NCBI GenBank assembly: GCA_964367145.1
Contig: CAYIWJ010000009.1
Location: forward strand, 1-30,498
Direction: 5' to 3'
Source of the DNA: JAHFLD01 sp964367145
GTDB lineage: Bacteria; Patescibacteriota; Minisyncoccia; UBA6257; 1-14-0-10-40-38
Length of the DNA: 30,498 bases
Shown here: one piece after another, positions 1 to 7,848 of the stretch
Layout of the letters: each line of letters opens with the position of its first letter
How positions within the stretch are numbered: position 1 is the first letter of the stretch
Notes under the pieces: generated by a model
The model's input: the letters and a program-made list of their open reading frames with translations, nothing else
The model's database searches: none
Told to the model about the DNA's origin: nothing
Position numbers and translations under genes: made by a program

Positions 1-576
1 TAAATCCAAAATGCCCAAGTTTGGCGTGCGGTTAACATAACGCTTGGCGATGGAGACCACGAGGCGGAGATTGGCTTTAACAAAACGCTGACGAGCTTCT
101 TCATCGCCCTTCTCCACTCGCTTGGCGAGTTCCTTTTCTTCAATAGTGGTAAGCAGGGGAGTTTTGCCGATTTCTTTGAGATACATCTGAACACCGTCCG
201 GCAGTTCTTCGCCAAAACTGAACTTGCCGACATCGCGGAGTTCTTTTTCGCTGATTTCTTCCTTGCCGCCGACGTCAATTAGCTGGCTAGTCTCTACAAC
301 GCGGACGCTCGCTGTTTCCAGACGTTCATAGATTTCTTCCAAAAAGCTCAAATCATCTTCCACGTGGGGAAAGAAATGAAGAACTTCGGTGTCGGTTACA
401 AAACCCCTGGCACGGCCGCGATCAATCAATTCACCGAGCGAGGCTAGATTTATTTCGCGCAACCGCTCCTTTTTGGTGGGACGCTTCTTTGGATTTTTGG
501 CCGACGGTCGAACTTTTTTTCCTTTAGTCGAAAGGTTTTTCTTAGCTTTCTTGGCTGGTATTTTTTTGGTTGGCAT
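1..576 (-). CDS. rpoD: RNA polymerase primary sigma factor RpoD, N-terminal part (cut by window edge)
   Basis: The first 192 codons of a sigma-70 read from an ATG at 576 to the window edge with no stop. A Lys-rich tail (residues 1-38) is followed by a region 1.1-like segment around 42-90 (RGRARGFVTDTEV at 54-66). Region 1.2 begins near 127 (DGVQMYLKEIGKTPLLT), and region 2.1 starts near 161 with KANLRLVVSIAKRYVNR at 167-183. The following RTPNLGILDL differs from the RGL.FLDL of most model bacteria. The Lys-rich N-terminus is unusual for the family but common for cytosolic CPR proteins (from memory). The gene lies 43 bases downstream of dnaG on the same strand, so the two probably share a transcript, as in the rpsU-dnaG-rpoD operon of other bacteria. 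No clear Shine-Dalgarno precedes the ATG. Confidence 0.95.
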   Translation of the reverse strand, partial: MPTKKIPAKKAKKNLSTKGKKVRPSAKNPKKRPTKKERLREINLASLGELIDRGRARGFVTDTEVLHFFPHVEDDLSFLEEIYERLETASVRVVETSQLIDVGGKEEISEKELRDVGKFSFGEELPDGVQMYLKEIGKTPLLTTIEEKELAKRVEKGDEEARQRFVKANLRLVVSIAKRYVNRTPNLGILDL

Positions 577-619
577 AGATTGTAAAATGGCTTAGATTTT
601 TGACTACCGGCCCTTAGTA

Positions 620-2356
620 CTAGACATTGTGCATTTCCTTAACTGCTTCGTCAAATTCCTTGAGGAGGTCTGCTAGTTTTTCCTTGTCGCCGGTTCGTTC
701 GGCTTGCCGGATCATGTCTTCCAGACTAGCTTTTTTGCGGCGAAGATATTCGCGCTTTATTTCTTTAATCAACTCGATTAACTCGGCTTTTCTTTGCGCT
801 TCGGTTTGACTTTCCAGATCGATTTTTAAGAGCAGTAGCTCGCGCTGTCGTTTAAGCTCTTCGGACAATGTTTCCGGTGGCGACAAAATAGCCCGCTGGT
901 CTTCGGTGAGAAGGTGCTGTTCTTTGACCAGCATTTCTTGAAAACTTGGATTGCTTAGCGCCAAAAGAATCACTCGCTCGGTCATGGCCTCCATTCTGGA
1001 GGTGATGTTTTTTTCTTTCTTAACTTCCGGTGAGCTTGGTGAGTTTATGAAAGTCGGTACACTGGGGCGAGATGGCAACTGCTTCATTTCTTCTTCAAGA
1101 ACACGCTCCGATAGTCCGGTGAGGCGCGAGAGTTCGCGGAGCCAGCCGGCAATTTCGACGCGACTTTTGACAGCGGCCAACTTAGCCAAGATTGCCCGCA
1201 AACCGCGCTTGATCGCAACGTGATCCTTGCTTTCCATCGGATAATATTTTCGTATGTAGTATTCCATCGCCGGAATAGCTTCAGCGATGAGTTTGGCGAA
1301 TTTTCCGGGTTCGGCTTGAACAATATCGGCTGGATCTTTGGCGCCTTGGTGGCCGGTTAAAACTACTCGCACGTTCATATCCAGCGACGAGAGCAAATCA
1401 ATAACTTTTTCCGAAGCCGCCTCGCCGGCAGAATCCGCGTCAAAGCCCAAAATTACCGTGTCGGTAAGACGCTCTAGGGTTTTGGCGTGCTCGGTGGTGA
1501 AGGCGGTTCCCGAGGTAGCAACAACGTTTTTGACTCCATCTTGCCACGTCATTAAAAAATCCATCTGACCCTCAACGAGAACGGCATTCCCCGCTTCGCG
1601 GATGGCGTTTTTGGTTTCGGAAAAGCCATACAAAGTCTTGGATTTACTAAAGACCGGAGTTTCGGGTGAGTTCACGTACTTTCCGGTATTTGAGGCGTCG
1701 GCATCCGGCATTAGGCGCCCCGTGAAGGCTACGTGTTTGCCGAAATTATTTTTAATGGGAAACATAATCCGACCGCGAAAACGATCCCAATAAGTACCGC
1801 GCTCGGTTTTGAAGATAAGACCGGCTCGTTCAATATCGGCAATCGCGTAGCCTTTCTTGCCCAAAAATTGAGTGAGGCTATCGGACTGCGGCGGGGCTAA
1901 ACCGATTTCGAAAGTTTTGATGGTGACCGCTTGTAAGCCGCGCTCGGCTAGATATTGCCGCGCCGCATCGGAGTGGGGGTTGCGATCGTTTAGATAGCGG
2001 ACAAAAAAATCCGCGGCGGCTTGATTGATGTCGTAGAGAACGGTCAATTTTCTTTCTCCGCCATCACCACCGCGCTCCAGAGTTACACCGGCTTTTTCCG
2101 CGAGCGCCTTGAGGGCTTCAAAAAATTCGGCGTTTTCGTATTTCATAAAAAAGCTGAAAACATCGCCGCCGATGTTGCAGCCAAAACAGTGCCACGTTCC
2201 CCGATCTGGTGAGACGATGAAGGAGGGGGTTTTTTCGTGATGAAACGGACAGTTGGCCTTAAAATTCTTTCCGGCGGGGATAAGTTTAAGATAACCGCGG
2301 ATAAATTCGGCGATCGGCAATTTGTCTTTGATTTGTTGGATATTGTCTATGGGCAT
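620..2356 (-). CDS. dnaG: DNA primase DnaG
   Basis: A 578-residue bacterial replicative primase that makes RNA primers at the fork. The CHC2 zinc site is visible as C36-x2-H39 and C57-x2-C60. The catalytic core runs to about residue 345, with the TOPRIM acidic residues E262 (VEGQMD) and D306/D308 (GFDADSAG). The C-terminal 150 or so residues are charged and helical, where the helicase-interacting domain sits, but I see no strong sequence signature of it. The ATG at 2356 is chosen because MPIDNIQQIKDKLPI is the usual DnaG N-terminus. Length is normal to slightly short for the family. It starts 83 bases from the divergent rpmB start and is followed by rpoD. Confidence 0.97.
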   Translation of the reverse strand: MPIDNIQQIKDKLPIAEFIRGYLKLIPAGKNFKANCPFHHEKTPSFIVSPDRGTWHCFGCNIGGDVFSFFMKYENAEFFEALKALAEKAGVTLERGGDGGERKLTVLYDINQAAADFFVRYLNDRNPHSDAARQYLAERGLQAVTIKTFEIGLAPPQSDSLTQFLGKKGYAIADIERAGLIFKTERGTYWDRFRGRIMFPIKNNFGKHVAFTGRLMPDADASNTGKYVNSPETPVFSKSKTLYGFSETKNAIREAGNAVLVEGQMDFLMTWQDGVKNVVATSGTAFTTEHAKTLERLTDTVILGFDADSAGEAASEKVIDLLSSLDMNVRVVLTGHQGAKDPADIVQAEPGKFAKLIAEAIPAMEYYIRKYYPMESKDHVAIKRGLRAILAKLAAVKSRVEIAGWLRELSRLTGLSERVLEEEMKQLPSRPSVPTFINSPSSPEVKKEKNITSRMEAMTERVILLALSNPSFQEMLVKEQHLLTEDQRAILSPPETLSEELKRQRELLLLKIDLESQTEAQRKAELIELIKEIKREYLRRKKASLEDMIRQAERTGDKEKLADLLKEFDEAVKEMHNV

Positions 2357-2418
2357 AAACTTTACTTACCTACTATATACCTTATCACCTCATGCGAGCG
2401 ACTTGCGGTTTTGGCCTC

Positions 2419-2424
2419 TATAAT
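2419..2424 (+). promoter_or_regulatory. Perfect -10 hexamer (TATAAT) before rpmB
   Basis: TATAAT lies 15 bases upstream of the rpmB ATG. I find no good -35 at 16-18 bases spacing. If used, transcription would begin around 2431, leaving a leader of about nine bases or fewer, too short for a Shine-Dalgarno, and none is present. Confidence 0.45.
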
Positions 2425-2439
2425 CTATACTGGTTCCCT

Positions 2440-2646
2440 ATGAAACAGTGTGAACATTGCGGCAAGGGATCGCTGATGGCCGGCACGCGCAAGTTGCTTC
2501 GCGGTCATTATAATCCCACCAACTGGAGCCGCAAATATCCAAATCTGCAAAAAACCAAACTTCCAAACGGAGGGCATGCCTTGCTGTGTATTAAGTGTCT
2601 GCGAATAGCGACAAAGGGAAAGATAGTGAAATCGGCAATCGCTTAG
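2440..2646 (+). CDS. rpmB: 50S ribosomal protein L28, zinc-ribbon form
   Basis: A 68-residue protein starting at the ATG at 2440. MKQCEHCGKGSLMAGTRKL and the later segment YNPTNWSRKYPNLQK followed by a CIKCLR pair match the L28 layout: N-terminal CxxC, basic middle, C-terminal CxxC. Four cysteines (CEHC near the start, CIKC near residue 53) imply a zinc-binding form. An upstream in-frame ATG at 2392 would add residues unlike any L28, so the start at 2440 is preferred. It is divergent from dnaG, and the tRNA-Pro follows 15 bases after the stop, so the two may be co-transcribed. Confidence 0.9.
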   Translation: MKQCEHCGKGSLMAGTRKLLRGHYNPTNWSRKYPNLQKTKLPNGGHALLCIKCLRIATKGKIVKSAIA

Positions 2647-2661
2647 CGTGCTTTGGGGAAA

Positions 2662-2735
2662 CGGGCTGTAGTATAGTGGTAGTACGCAAGGCTGGGGGTC
2701 TTGTAGTCTGGGTGCGATTCCCAGCAGCCCGACCA
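2662..2735 (+). tRNA. tRNA-Pro, anticodon GGG
   Basis: Folds as a complete cloverleaf of 74 bases with encoded CCA. The acceptor stem is CGGGCTG with CAGCCCG, discriminator A. The D stem is GTAT with GTAC (one wobble) and a 7-base loop containing GG. The anticodon stem is CAAGG with TCTTG and loop CTGGGGG, giving anticodon GGG (reads CCC and CCU). The variable loop is 4 bases. The T stem is CTGGG with CCCAG and the T loop TGCGATT. The T loop has G where U55 is nearly invariant. Proline identity also fits the A discriminator and G37. Confidence 0.93.
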
Positions 2736-2761
2736 TTTGCAAGATGTAGAATATACGAAGT

Positions 2762-2785
2762 AAGAGATATGAATTAGTATCTCTT
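2762..2785 (+). other. Perfect inverted repeat abutting the GT39 start codon
   Basis: AAGAGATA (2762-2769) and TATCTCTT (2778-2785) are exact reverse complements with an 8-base centre, which may close by one further T-G pair. The repeat ends one base before the ATG at 2787. It lies 26 bases after the tRNA. It is not followed by a U-run of terminator type, so it may be a processing or weak stop site for the tRNA transcript, or a hairpin covering the ribosome entry site of the next gene. Confidence 0.55.
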
Positions 2786-2786
2786 T

Positions 2787-4544
2787 ATGAATAAGCGGTG
2801 GATCTTGATAGGAATTACTGTTGTTGGCGCCATGCTTCGGCTGGCGTTTTTGTCTCAAGGCGACACGGTCAACGACGAGGCGGCAATTGCTTTTCGGGCG
2901 ATTGGAATGATTGACTATCTGAAATCGGACGAGCAGACCACACCTTTGGAGTGGGTGGATCCGGCTCCATTTGAATCTTGCGCCACGGATAAGCCGGAGC
3001 AGATTTGCCAGACGGCGGCCTTTGGGCGACACGAGGCGGTTGCAGATGCCTGGTGGCTAAGGCTTTCATTTCACGACCATCCCCCGCTGGTCTTTTGGAT
3101 GCAACATTTTTTTATGCGAGTGTTTGGCATTGCGGCGTGGGTCTTTCGCTTGCCGTCGGCAATTTTTGGTATTGGGTCGGTGCTGATACTTTACGGCATC
3201 GGAAAAACGCTTTTTGGAACTCGCGCTGGATTAGTCGCGGCGGCAATACTGGGAGCTACGCTGAATCACGTTTACATCTCGCGAGTCGGTCTCCAAGAGT
3301 CTTATGTAATCTTTTTTGTTTTGCTGACGCTTTATTGGTTTTTGAAAGGTCGGGAAAAAGATTTTTATTTTCTACTTTCCGGCGCGGCGCTAGGGCTAGG
3401 GTTGCTTACAAAATACACAAGTTTTATAGCAGTCCCGATTATTTTAATTTACATATCTTTTTTTGAACGAAGAATTTTTCGCAATTGGAAGCTGTGGCTT
3501 GGTTGCGGTATCGCGCTTCTGCTGTTTAGTCCGGTGATTATTTATAACTTCGGCTTGTACCGCGCGGTCGGGCATTTTGATTTTCAATTCTCCTATATTT
3601 TTGGTCAAAATCCGGAAGTTTGGCAAAGTTATCCGGGAAAAGACATCGGGACGTTTGGCCAGCGACTAAGTGATTTTCTGCCGCGTTTGCTGGCCAGCAA
3701 CTCCTGGCTCTTGTTCGCTTTTTTTGGCGTGGCATTGACGGCTTTTATGAGTCGCTTGTTGAGGGCACCGAGAGAGGCTTTGCATCGCTATGGATTTTTA
3801 ATTATCAGTTTTCTTGGCGTTGTCGGATTACTGTTTTTAATCGGGCCATCTTTTAGATTTTTGACGATGCTGACGCCTTTTTTGGCTCTTGGCGTTGGAG
3901 CGCTGGCTGATTATTTTGTTGGACGATATAAGAAAATTGCCGTGGTCGGATTGACTGTCGGTTTGCTATTTGAAATTTTTTATTCGGTCAACAACCAATT
4001 ACTGCCGAGGGCTATGGGTTCGGAAATTTTCTTGGCCTCGCCGGTGCAAGCGGAAAACTACAAGTGGGGCTATGCCGAACTTGATGATTTTTTTTCGGCC
4101 GAGTTTAAGGAGAAGGTTCCGGCGTGGAGCTTTACCAAGAATTACGGGTTTTTGCGAAAATTGCAGATTGAGTCACTCGACGCGGCGCGTAAAAGCGGCG
4201 CCAGCCCTTACGCAACTCTTGTAATTTACGATGAGTCTCTTTTTAGCTTAACTCGGCTTTGGGTTTTGGATCGCCACTTCTTTTATGAGGGTTGGCCGAT
4301 TATTTCGGCAACGGATTATTTTGATCTCTTAGAAAAACAAGGCCAGAATTATTTCCATTCGCTCGGCTTTAAGAAGTTATACGCTATTTTTCCCACGGCC
4401 GAGGTTTTGCGAAATGCAAAAGTTGAGTATCCGGAGGCCGCGGCTTTGTTGAGGCAAAACTTAATTGATCGGCGGGCGGAAATTCGAAAGATTATCGCGC
4501 CTTCGGGAAAAGAGGCCTTCTATATCTATTCGGCAGGACTTTAA
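2787..4544 (+). CDS. GT39/PMT-ArnT-like membrane glycosyltransferase
   Basis: A 585-residue multi-pass protein with roughly ten hydrophobic segments in the first 400 residues and a soluble C-terminal part. The fold signature of lipid-phosphate-sugar-dependent transferases is visible. There is an acidic pair D30-E31 in the first external loop after the N-terminal membrane segment, HDHPPL at 96-101, RLPSAIFG at 121-128 and SRVGLQES near 165. Members move a sugar from a polyprenyl-phosphate donor to a protein or lipid on the outer face of the membrane (known for PMT and ArnT). The acceptor here is unknown. With a sugar locus beside it, protein O-glycosylation or glycan decoration is likely. It has no Shine-Dalgarno. 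It converges on the Wzy-type gene with a 6-base gap. Confidence 0.85.
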   Translation: MNKRWILIGITVVGAMLRLAFLSQGDTVNDEAAIAFRAIGMIDYLKSDEQTTPLEWVDPAPFESCATDKPEQICQTAAFGRHEAVADAWWLRLSFHDHPPLVFWMQHFFMRVFGIAAWVFRLPSAIFGIGSVLILYGIGKTLFGTRAGLVAAAILGATLNHVYISRVGLQESYVIFFVLLTLYWFLKGREKDFYFLLSGAALGLGLLTKYTSFIAVPIILIYISFFERRIFRNWKLWLGCGIALLLFSPVIIYNFGLYRAVGHFDFQFSYIFGQNPEVWQSYPGKDIGTFGQRLSDFLPRLLASNSWLLFAFFGVALTAFMSRLLRAPREALHRYGFLIISFLGVVGLLFLIGPSFRFLTMLTPFLALGVGALADYFVGRYKKIAVVGLTVGLLFEIFYSVNNQLLPRAMGSEIFLASPVQAENYKWGYAELDDFFSAEFKEKVPAWSFTKNYGFLRKLQIESLDAARKSGASPYATLVIYDESLFSLTRLWVLDRHFFYEGWPIISATDYFDLLEKQGQNYFHSLGFKKLYAIFPTAEVLRNAKVEYPEAAALLRQNLIDRRAEIRKIIAPSGKEAFYIYSAGL

Positions 4545-4550
4545 TTTTTT

Positions 4551-6830
4551 CTACTTTAGGGACTTGATAAACTCCTCGGCTTTGGGTCCGTAGTTTACTG
4601 GATCAAGCTCGGCGGCTTTCCTTGCCTCGGCAATGGCTTTTTGTTTTTCGCCACGCTGAAGATAAAAAGCGGCGATGTTGGCGTGAAATTCTGGATTATT
4701 CGGTTCAACTTCCAGCGCTTTTTTATACATCACAAAAGCACGATCGGTTTTTCCGGTGCGCAGATAAATAGTGCCCAGACGAATGTAGGGGTTGCCGTTC
4801 TCTGGGGTGATTTTATTAAGATTGGCTAGGGCTTCATCTACTACATCGTCTCGCCCAATGTTGGCGGCGATAATCGCCAGATTAAGATGAGCGTCGGTGT
4901 ATTGCGGTTCAAGGTCAACCGCGGTTTTGAGGTCTTTGATGGCGGCGTCAAAATTTCCGACAAGCAGATAATTTTCCGCCGAGGCAAAATAGGCCTGTTG
5001 CCGATTGGGACCTTGGCGCAAGGCTTCGTTGGCGTGCGACCGAGCCTGACTTACAAAGTTGGGATTTAAATTCGCCGCGCGATTATAGAGCGTGATGAGC
5101 GCCATGCGCATGCGGATGTCGAGCGGGAAGCGCTCCAGATGTTTCTCCATGGCTTCCGCGGCGGTATTAACATAACTAACCTTGGCCGCCGCCGGAATTT
5201 TGTCGGTCGGAATCAGATCTATGCCCAGACGCCCAAATTGCTCCAAGACTTCGGCATTGCCAAAAGTATCGTACGCCAAAACGTTTTTGAATTTTTCCGC
5301 GACCGCGTCCGGCGAGTTGGTCCCCAGAGTCGCCAAAATGCCGATTAAAGCCCGCGACTCAATAATGGGTTTAATACTTCCGGCGTAGGCGACGTAAGAC
5401 ATAATCAAAAGAGCGCCACCGGTAATCATTAAGGTATTTTTCGGGGTGAAGGCTTTTTCCGCGGGGCCGGTGTTCTCTTCGCTGGTCAGATTTCCCACGG
5501 CATTGACATAGGCTAAAATTCCGAAAAAAGTGATGTAGGTCGCCAAGTTATCAAAAACAAAAAGATTTTGAAAGAAGTAGGCGATGAGTCCGACGGCTAA
5601 AACGGCGCTTTCTTTGGCGTCTATTTTTTTGGCGCGCACCAGCTTCCAAAGTCCATAGATGGCTGTACCGAAAAGACTTAGATAGGAAAGAAGCCCCAAA
5701 ATGCCGCCGCTGACCAGCCAATCAAGAGCGATGTTATGCGAACGATCGAACCACGGCTCTTGGTCAAAAAGTTTAGGGTTGTAATATTTAGCAAAGACAC
5801 CGGTGTAGCTTTCTTGTCCCCAACCCAAGATGGGCCGTTCTTTGAAGCCTTGCCAGCTGATGTTCCAAACCATAAAGCGCGAACGGGTAGTTTTCTCACT
5901 TAGAGAGATATTGGTTACGCGCGAGAGAACATAATTATTTTTAACGAATGAAGACCCGCGGAAAGCCCAAAGACCACTAACGGTAACGGCGGTTATAGCG
6001 ATCACGCCGATGGCTATCTTGCGCCACTTTTTCTCCGGCTTGTTTTCACCACGACTGATAAACAAGTAGGCGATCGGCATCAACACGGCGCTAAGGGCGA
6101 CGGCGAGCAGAGCGCCGCGAGTAGCAGTTAAAAAAATTAACACGCCGAAAAACAAGGCGGCAAGACCAGATGACCAGCGACCAATTTTGGAAGCAGATTT
6201 AACAAAAAAACCAAGGCTAACGAAAGCGAGCATTAAGAGGTAGGCGGCGAGATAAGTTGGATTGCCGATAGTGCCGTCAATCCGCTGACCGCCTTGGAGG
6301 GCGGGACGCACGCCGAGCATTTTTACCAGTCCTTTAAAAACACCCTCGGCCTGCAAGGTACTGCGATTGATAGTCATTTGCAGAAGGCCGTAGATGCCCA
6401 CAATGATTCCAATGGCGATATAAAAACCGAAAACTTTTTTCCAGTCGCGGCGCGTCTTCATGACGGTCGTGAGCATTATAAAATATGCCGCCAGATGCAG
6501 GATTAACATGTAGCCCTCCATGCGTTCGTAGCGCGACCAGAAGCTCAAATAAGGATTAACGCCAAACAAGTCGGCCAGACCGATGATGGCTGTAAACGCC
6601 AGTACGGCATACATTACGATCCCCTTCTTGGGCCGATATTCTTTGCGCAAAGCAATGAGACCAAGCCAGAGCACGAGCGCGACTTCAACCATCAACCGAA
6701 AACCAAAATTTCTTCCCGTGATGTAGGGAAAAAACATGGAGTTGGAGATAAAGAGCGTGAGCACTGGAATGACGATCAAAATGGCTTTTATCGTCTTGGT
6801 ATAAATCGCGGTCAGGGTTTTAATATTCAT
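4551..6830 (-). CDS. O-antigen ligase/polymerase-type membrane protein fused to TPR repeats
   Basis: A 759-residue protein from the ATG at 6830 (MNIKTLTAIYTK). An upstream in-frame ATG at 6932 would overlap the previous gene and add 34 residues without membrane character, so it is not preferred. About the first 500 residues are a polytopic membrane domain. A Wzy_C/WaaL-type loop holds RPILGWGQES and, further on, FDRSHNIALDWLVSGG, with the Arg/His pattern of this superfamily. The last 230 residues are soluble and carry at least three TPR-like repeats (for example NPYIRLGTIYLRTGKTDRAF). The family polymerises or transfers undecaprenyl-linked glycan on the outer surface. In a cell without an outer membrane the acceptor would be a protein, peptidoglycan or membrane lipid rather than lipid A. 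The TPR tail may bind the acceptor or a partner. Confidence 0.88.
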   Translation of the reverse strand: MNIKTLTAIYTKTIKAILIVIPVLTLFISNSMFFPYITGRNFGFRLMVEVALVLWLGLIALRKEYRPKKGIVMYAVLAFTAIIGLADLFGVNPYLSFWSRYERMEGYMLILHLAAYFIMLTTVMKTRRDWKKVFGFYIAIGIIVGIYGLLQMTINRSTLQAEGVFKGLVKMLGVRPALQGGQRIDGTIGNPTYLAAYLLMLAFVSLGFFVKSASKIGRWSSGLAALFFGVLIFLTATRGALLAVALSAVLMPIAYLFISRGENKPEKKWRKIAIGVIAITAVTVSGLWAFRGSSFVKNNYVLSRVTNISLSEKTTRSRFMVWNISWQGFKERPILGWGQESYTGVFAKYYNPKLFDQEPWFDRSHNIALDWLVSGGILGLLSYLSLFGTAIYGLWKLVRAKKIDAKESAVLAVGLIAYFFQNLFVFDNLATYITFFGILAYVNAVGNLTSEENTGPAEKAFTPKNTLMITGGALLIMSYVAYAGSIKPIIESRALIGILATLGTNSPDAVAEKFKNVLAYDTFGNAEVLEQFGRLGIDLIPTDKIPAAAKVSYVNTAAEAMEKHLERFPLDIRMRMALITLYNRAANLNPNFVSQARSHANEALRQGPNRQQAYFASAENYLLVGNFDAAIKDLKTAVDLEPQYTDAHLNLAIIAANIGRDDVVDEALANLNKITPENGNPYIRLGTIYLRTGKTDRAFVMYKKALEVEPNNPEFHANIAAFYLQRGEKQKAIAEARKAAELDPVNYGPKAEEFIKSLK

Positions 6831-6867
6831 ACAATTATTTTGGATTGTGGGCGGTTCAGATTTTGAT

Positions 6868-6894
6868 GTTATATGAGGTAGGGTTCTTTGTAAA
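6868..6894 (-). promoter_or_regulatory. Candidate promoter for the Wzy-TPR gene
   Basis: On the minus strand TTTACA (6894-6889) and TATAAC (6873-6868) are separated by 15 bases. Each hexamer matches consensus at five of six positions. The predicted start near 6861 leaves a leader of about 30 bases before the ATG at 6830. The spacing is shorter than the usual 17, so the call is weak. Confidence 0.35.
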
Positions 6895-6906
6895 TGAGGC
6901 GTAAAA

Positions 6907-7848
6907 TTAGTCTTTGCGCTCGGCAAGCACATAAAGCCCCAGGCGATAGCCTCGAAGGATCGCGTACACCCAAAGCAACAAAGCAGGTAGGCTGAACAAA
7001 ATATAGTCCTTAAGTCGCGCCACGATAGGAATTATTTTAAGTAAAGCTTTTTGGGTTGGAGTTTTTTTGATTATGGTTGAATTAGATGTCAATTTTTGAG
7101 TGAGGTTAAAGCTAGCCACACCCATCGTTAGAAAATGGAATTTAGTGATGATATAGCCCAAGGAAATGGGTAGCGACCGAAGACGAAGCACGGAAAAACC
7201 GGCCCGATTTAGGACTGCTTTAATCGCGCTTTCGTTCCAGCGAGTTAAATGACGCGGGGGCAGATCGTGCGGCTTAAGATAAGCGGGACAAAAACGATGT
7301 GGAATGCTTAGCGCAACAACGCCTTTCGCTTTCAACAGGTCATGAGCTAAGCGCAAAGCTTCTTCTGGATTTTCCAAATGCTCCAGAACTTCGAACATGG
7401 TTACAACCCCAAAAAATCCGCTACCGAATTTTTCTCTCGCCTCCGCGATAGAAAGCCCATAGACATTGGTTAAACCAAACTGGCTTTGAGCGGCTAGAAT
7501 GGCGGCGCGGTCAAAATCAATTCCATAACAGTCGTAACCAGCCGTCTTGGCGGCGCGCAAAAAATTGCCGGTCCCCATTCCGATATCCAGAATTTTTTCT
7601 CCGGAGAGTGGGTGATCCAATAAAAACTCGCGATGGTTGCGTTCTTGTCGCTCCCGTGGATTTTGATTTCGCGAGGCGTAGCGGTCGTCCTTTTCGTACC
7701 ATTCACTGCCCGGGTTTTTTAGCGGATCCCAAAATTGGCCGCCGCAAAAAAGACACTCCCAGAGAGTGTAGCTTTGGTAGATTTCTTTTTTGGTTAGTGC
7801 GGATTCTCTTTGACAGATGCCACAGACGGCGGTTTTGGTTTCTTTCAT
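6907..7848 (-). CDS. Class I SAM-dependent methyltransferase with zinc knuckle and C-terminal membrane segment
   Basis: A 313-residue protein. The N-terminus carries a C9-x2-C12 and C32-x2-C35 pair typical of a small zinc ribbon. SAM-binding motif I is ILDIGMGTGNF (86-96), with the acidic YGIDFD strand following near 108-113 and VVTMFEVLEHLENPEEAL further on, as in the Methyltransf_11/23 group. A hydrophobic stretch near residues 285-302 could anchor it to the membrane. The start overlaps the flippase stop by four bases (ATGA), so the two are translationally coupled. Methylation of a glycan, perhaps as chain-end capping, is a reasonable guess. The substrate cannot be read from the sequence. 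Confidence 0.85.
   Translation of the reverse strand: MKETKTAVCGICQRESALTKKEIYQSYTLWECLFCGGQFWDPLKNPGSEWYEKDDRYASRNQNPRERQERNHREFLLDHPLSGEKILDIGMGTGNFLRAAKTAGYDCYGIDFDRAAILAAQSQFGLTNVYGLSIAEAREKFGSGFFGVVTMFEVLEHLENPEEALRLAHDLLKAKGVVALSIPHRFCPAYLKPHDLPPRHLTRWNESAIKAVLNRAGFSVLRLRSLPISLGYIITKFHFLTMGVASFNLTQKLTSNSTIIKKTPTQKALLKIIPIVARLKDYILFSLPALLLWVYAILRGYRLGLYVLAERKD

Noticed and set aside
389..595. Plus-strand open frame opposite the start of rpoD
   Set aside because: Antisense to the conserved sigma factor coding region, with no domain of its own.
2425..2742. Minus-strand open frame of 105 codons across rpmB and the tRNA
   Set aside because: It would read antisense through a confident L28 gene and a complete tRNA.
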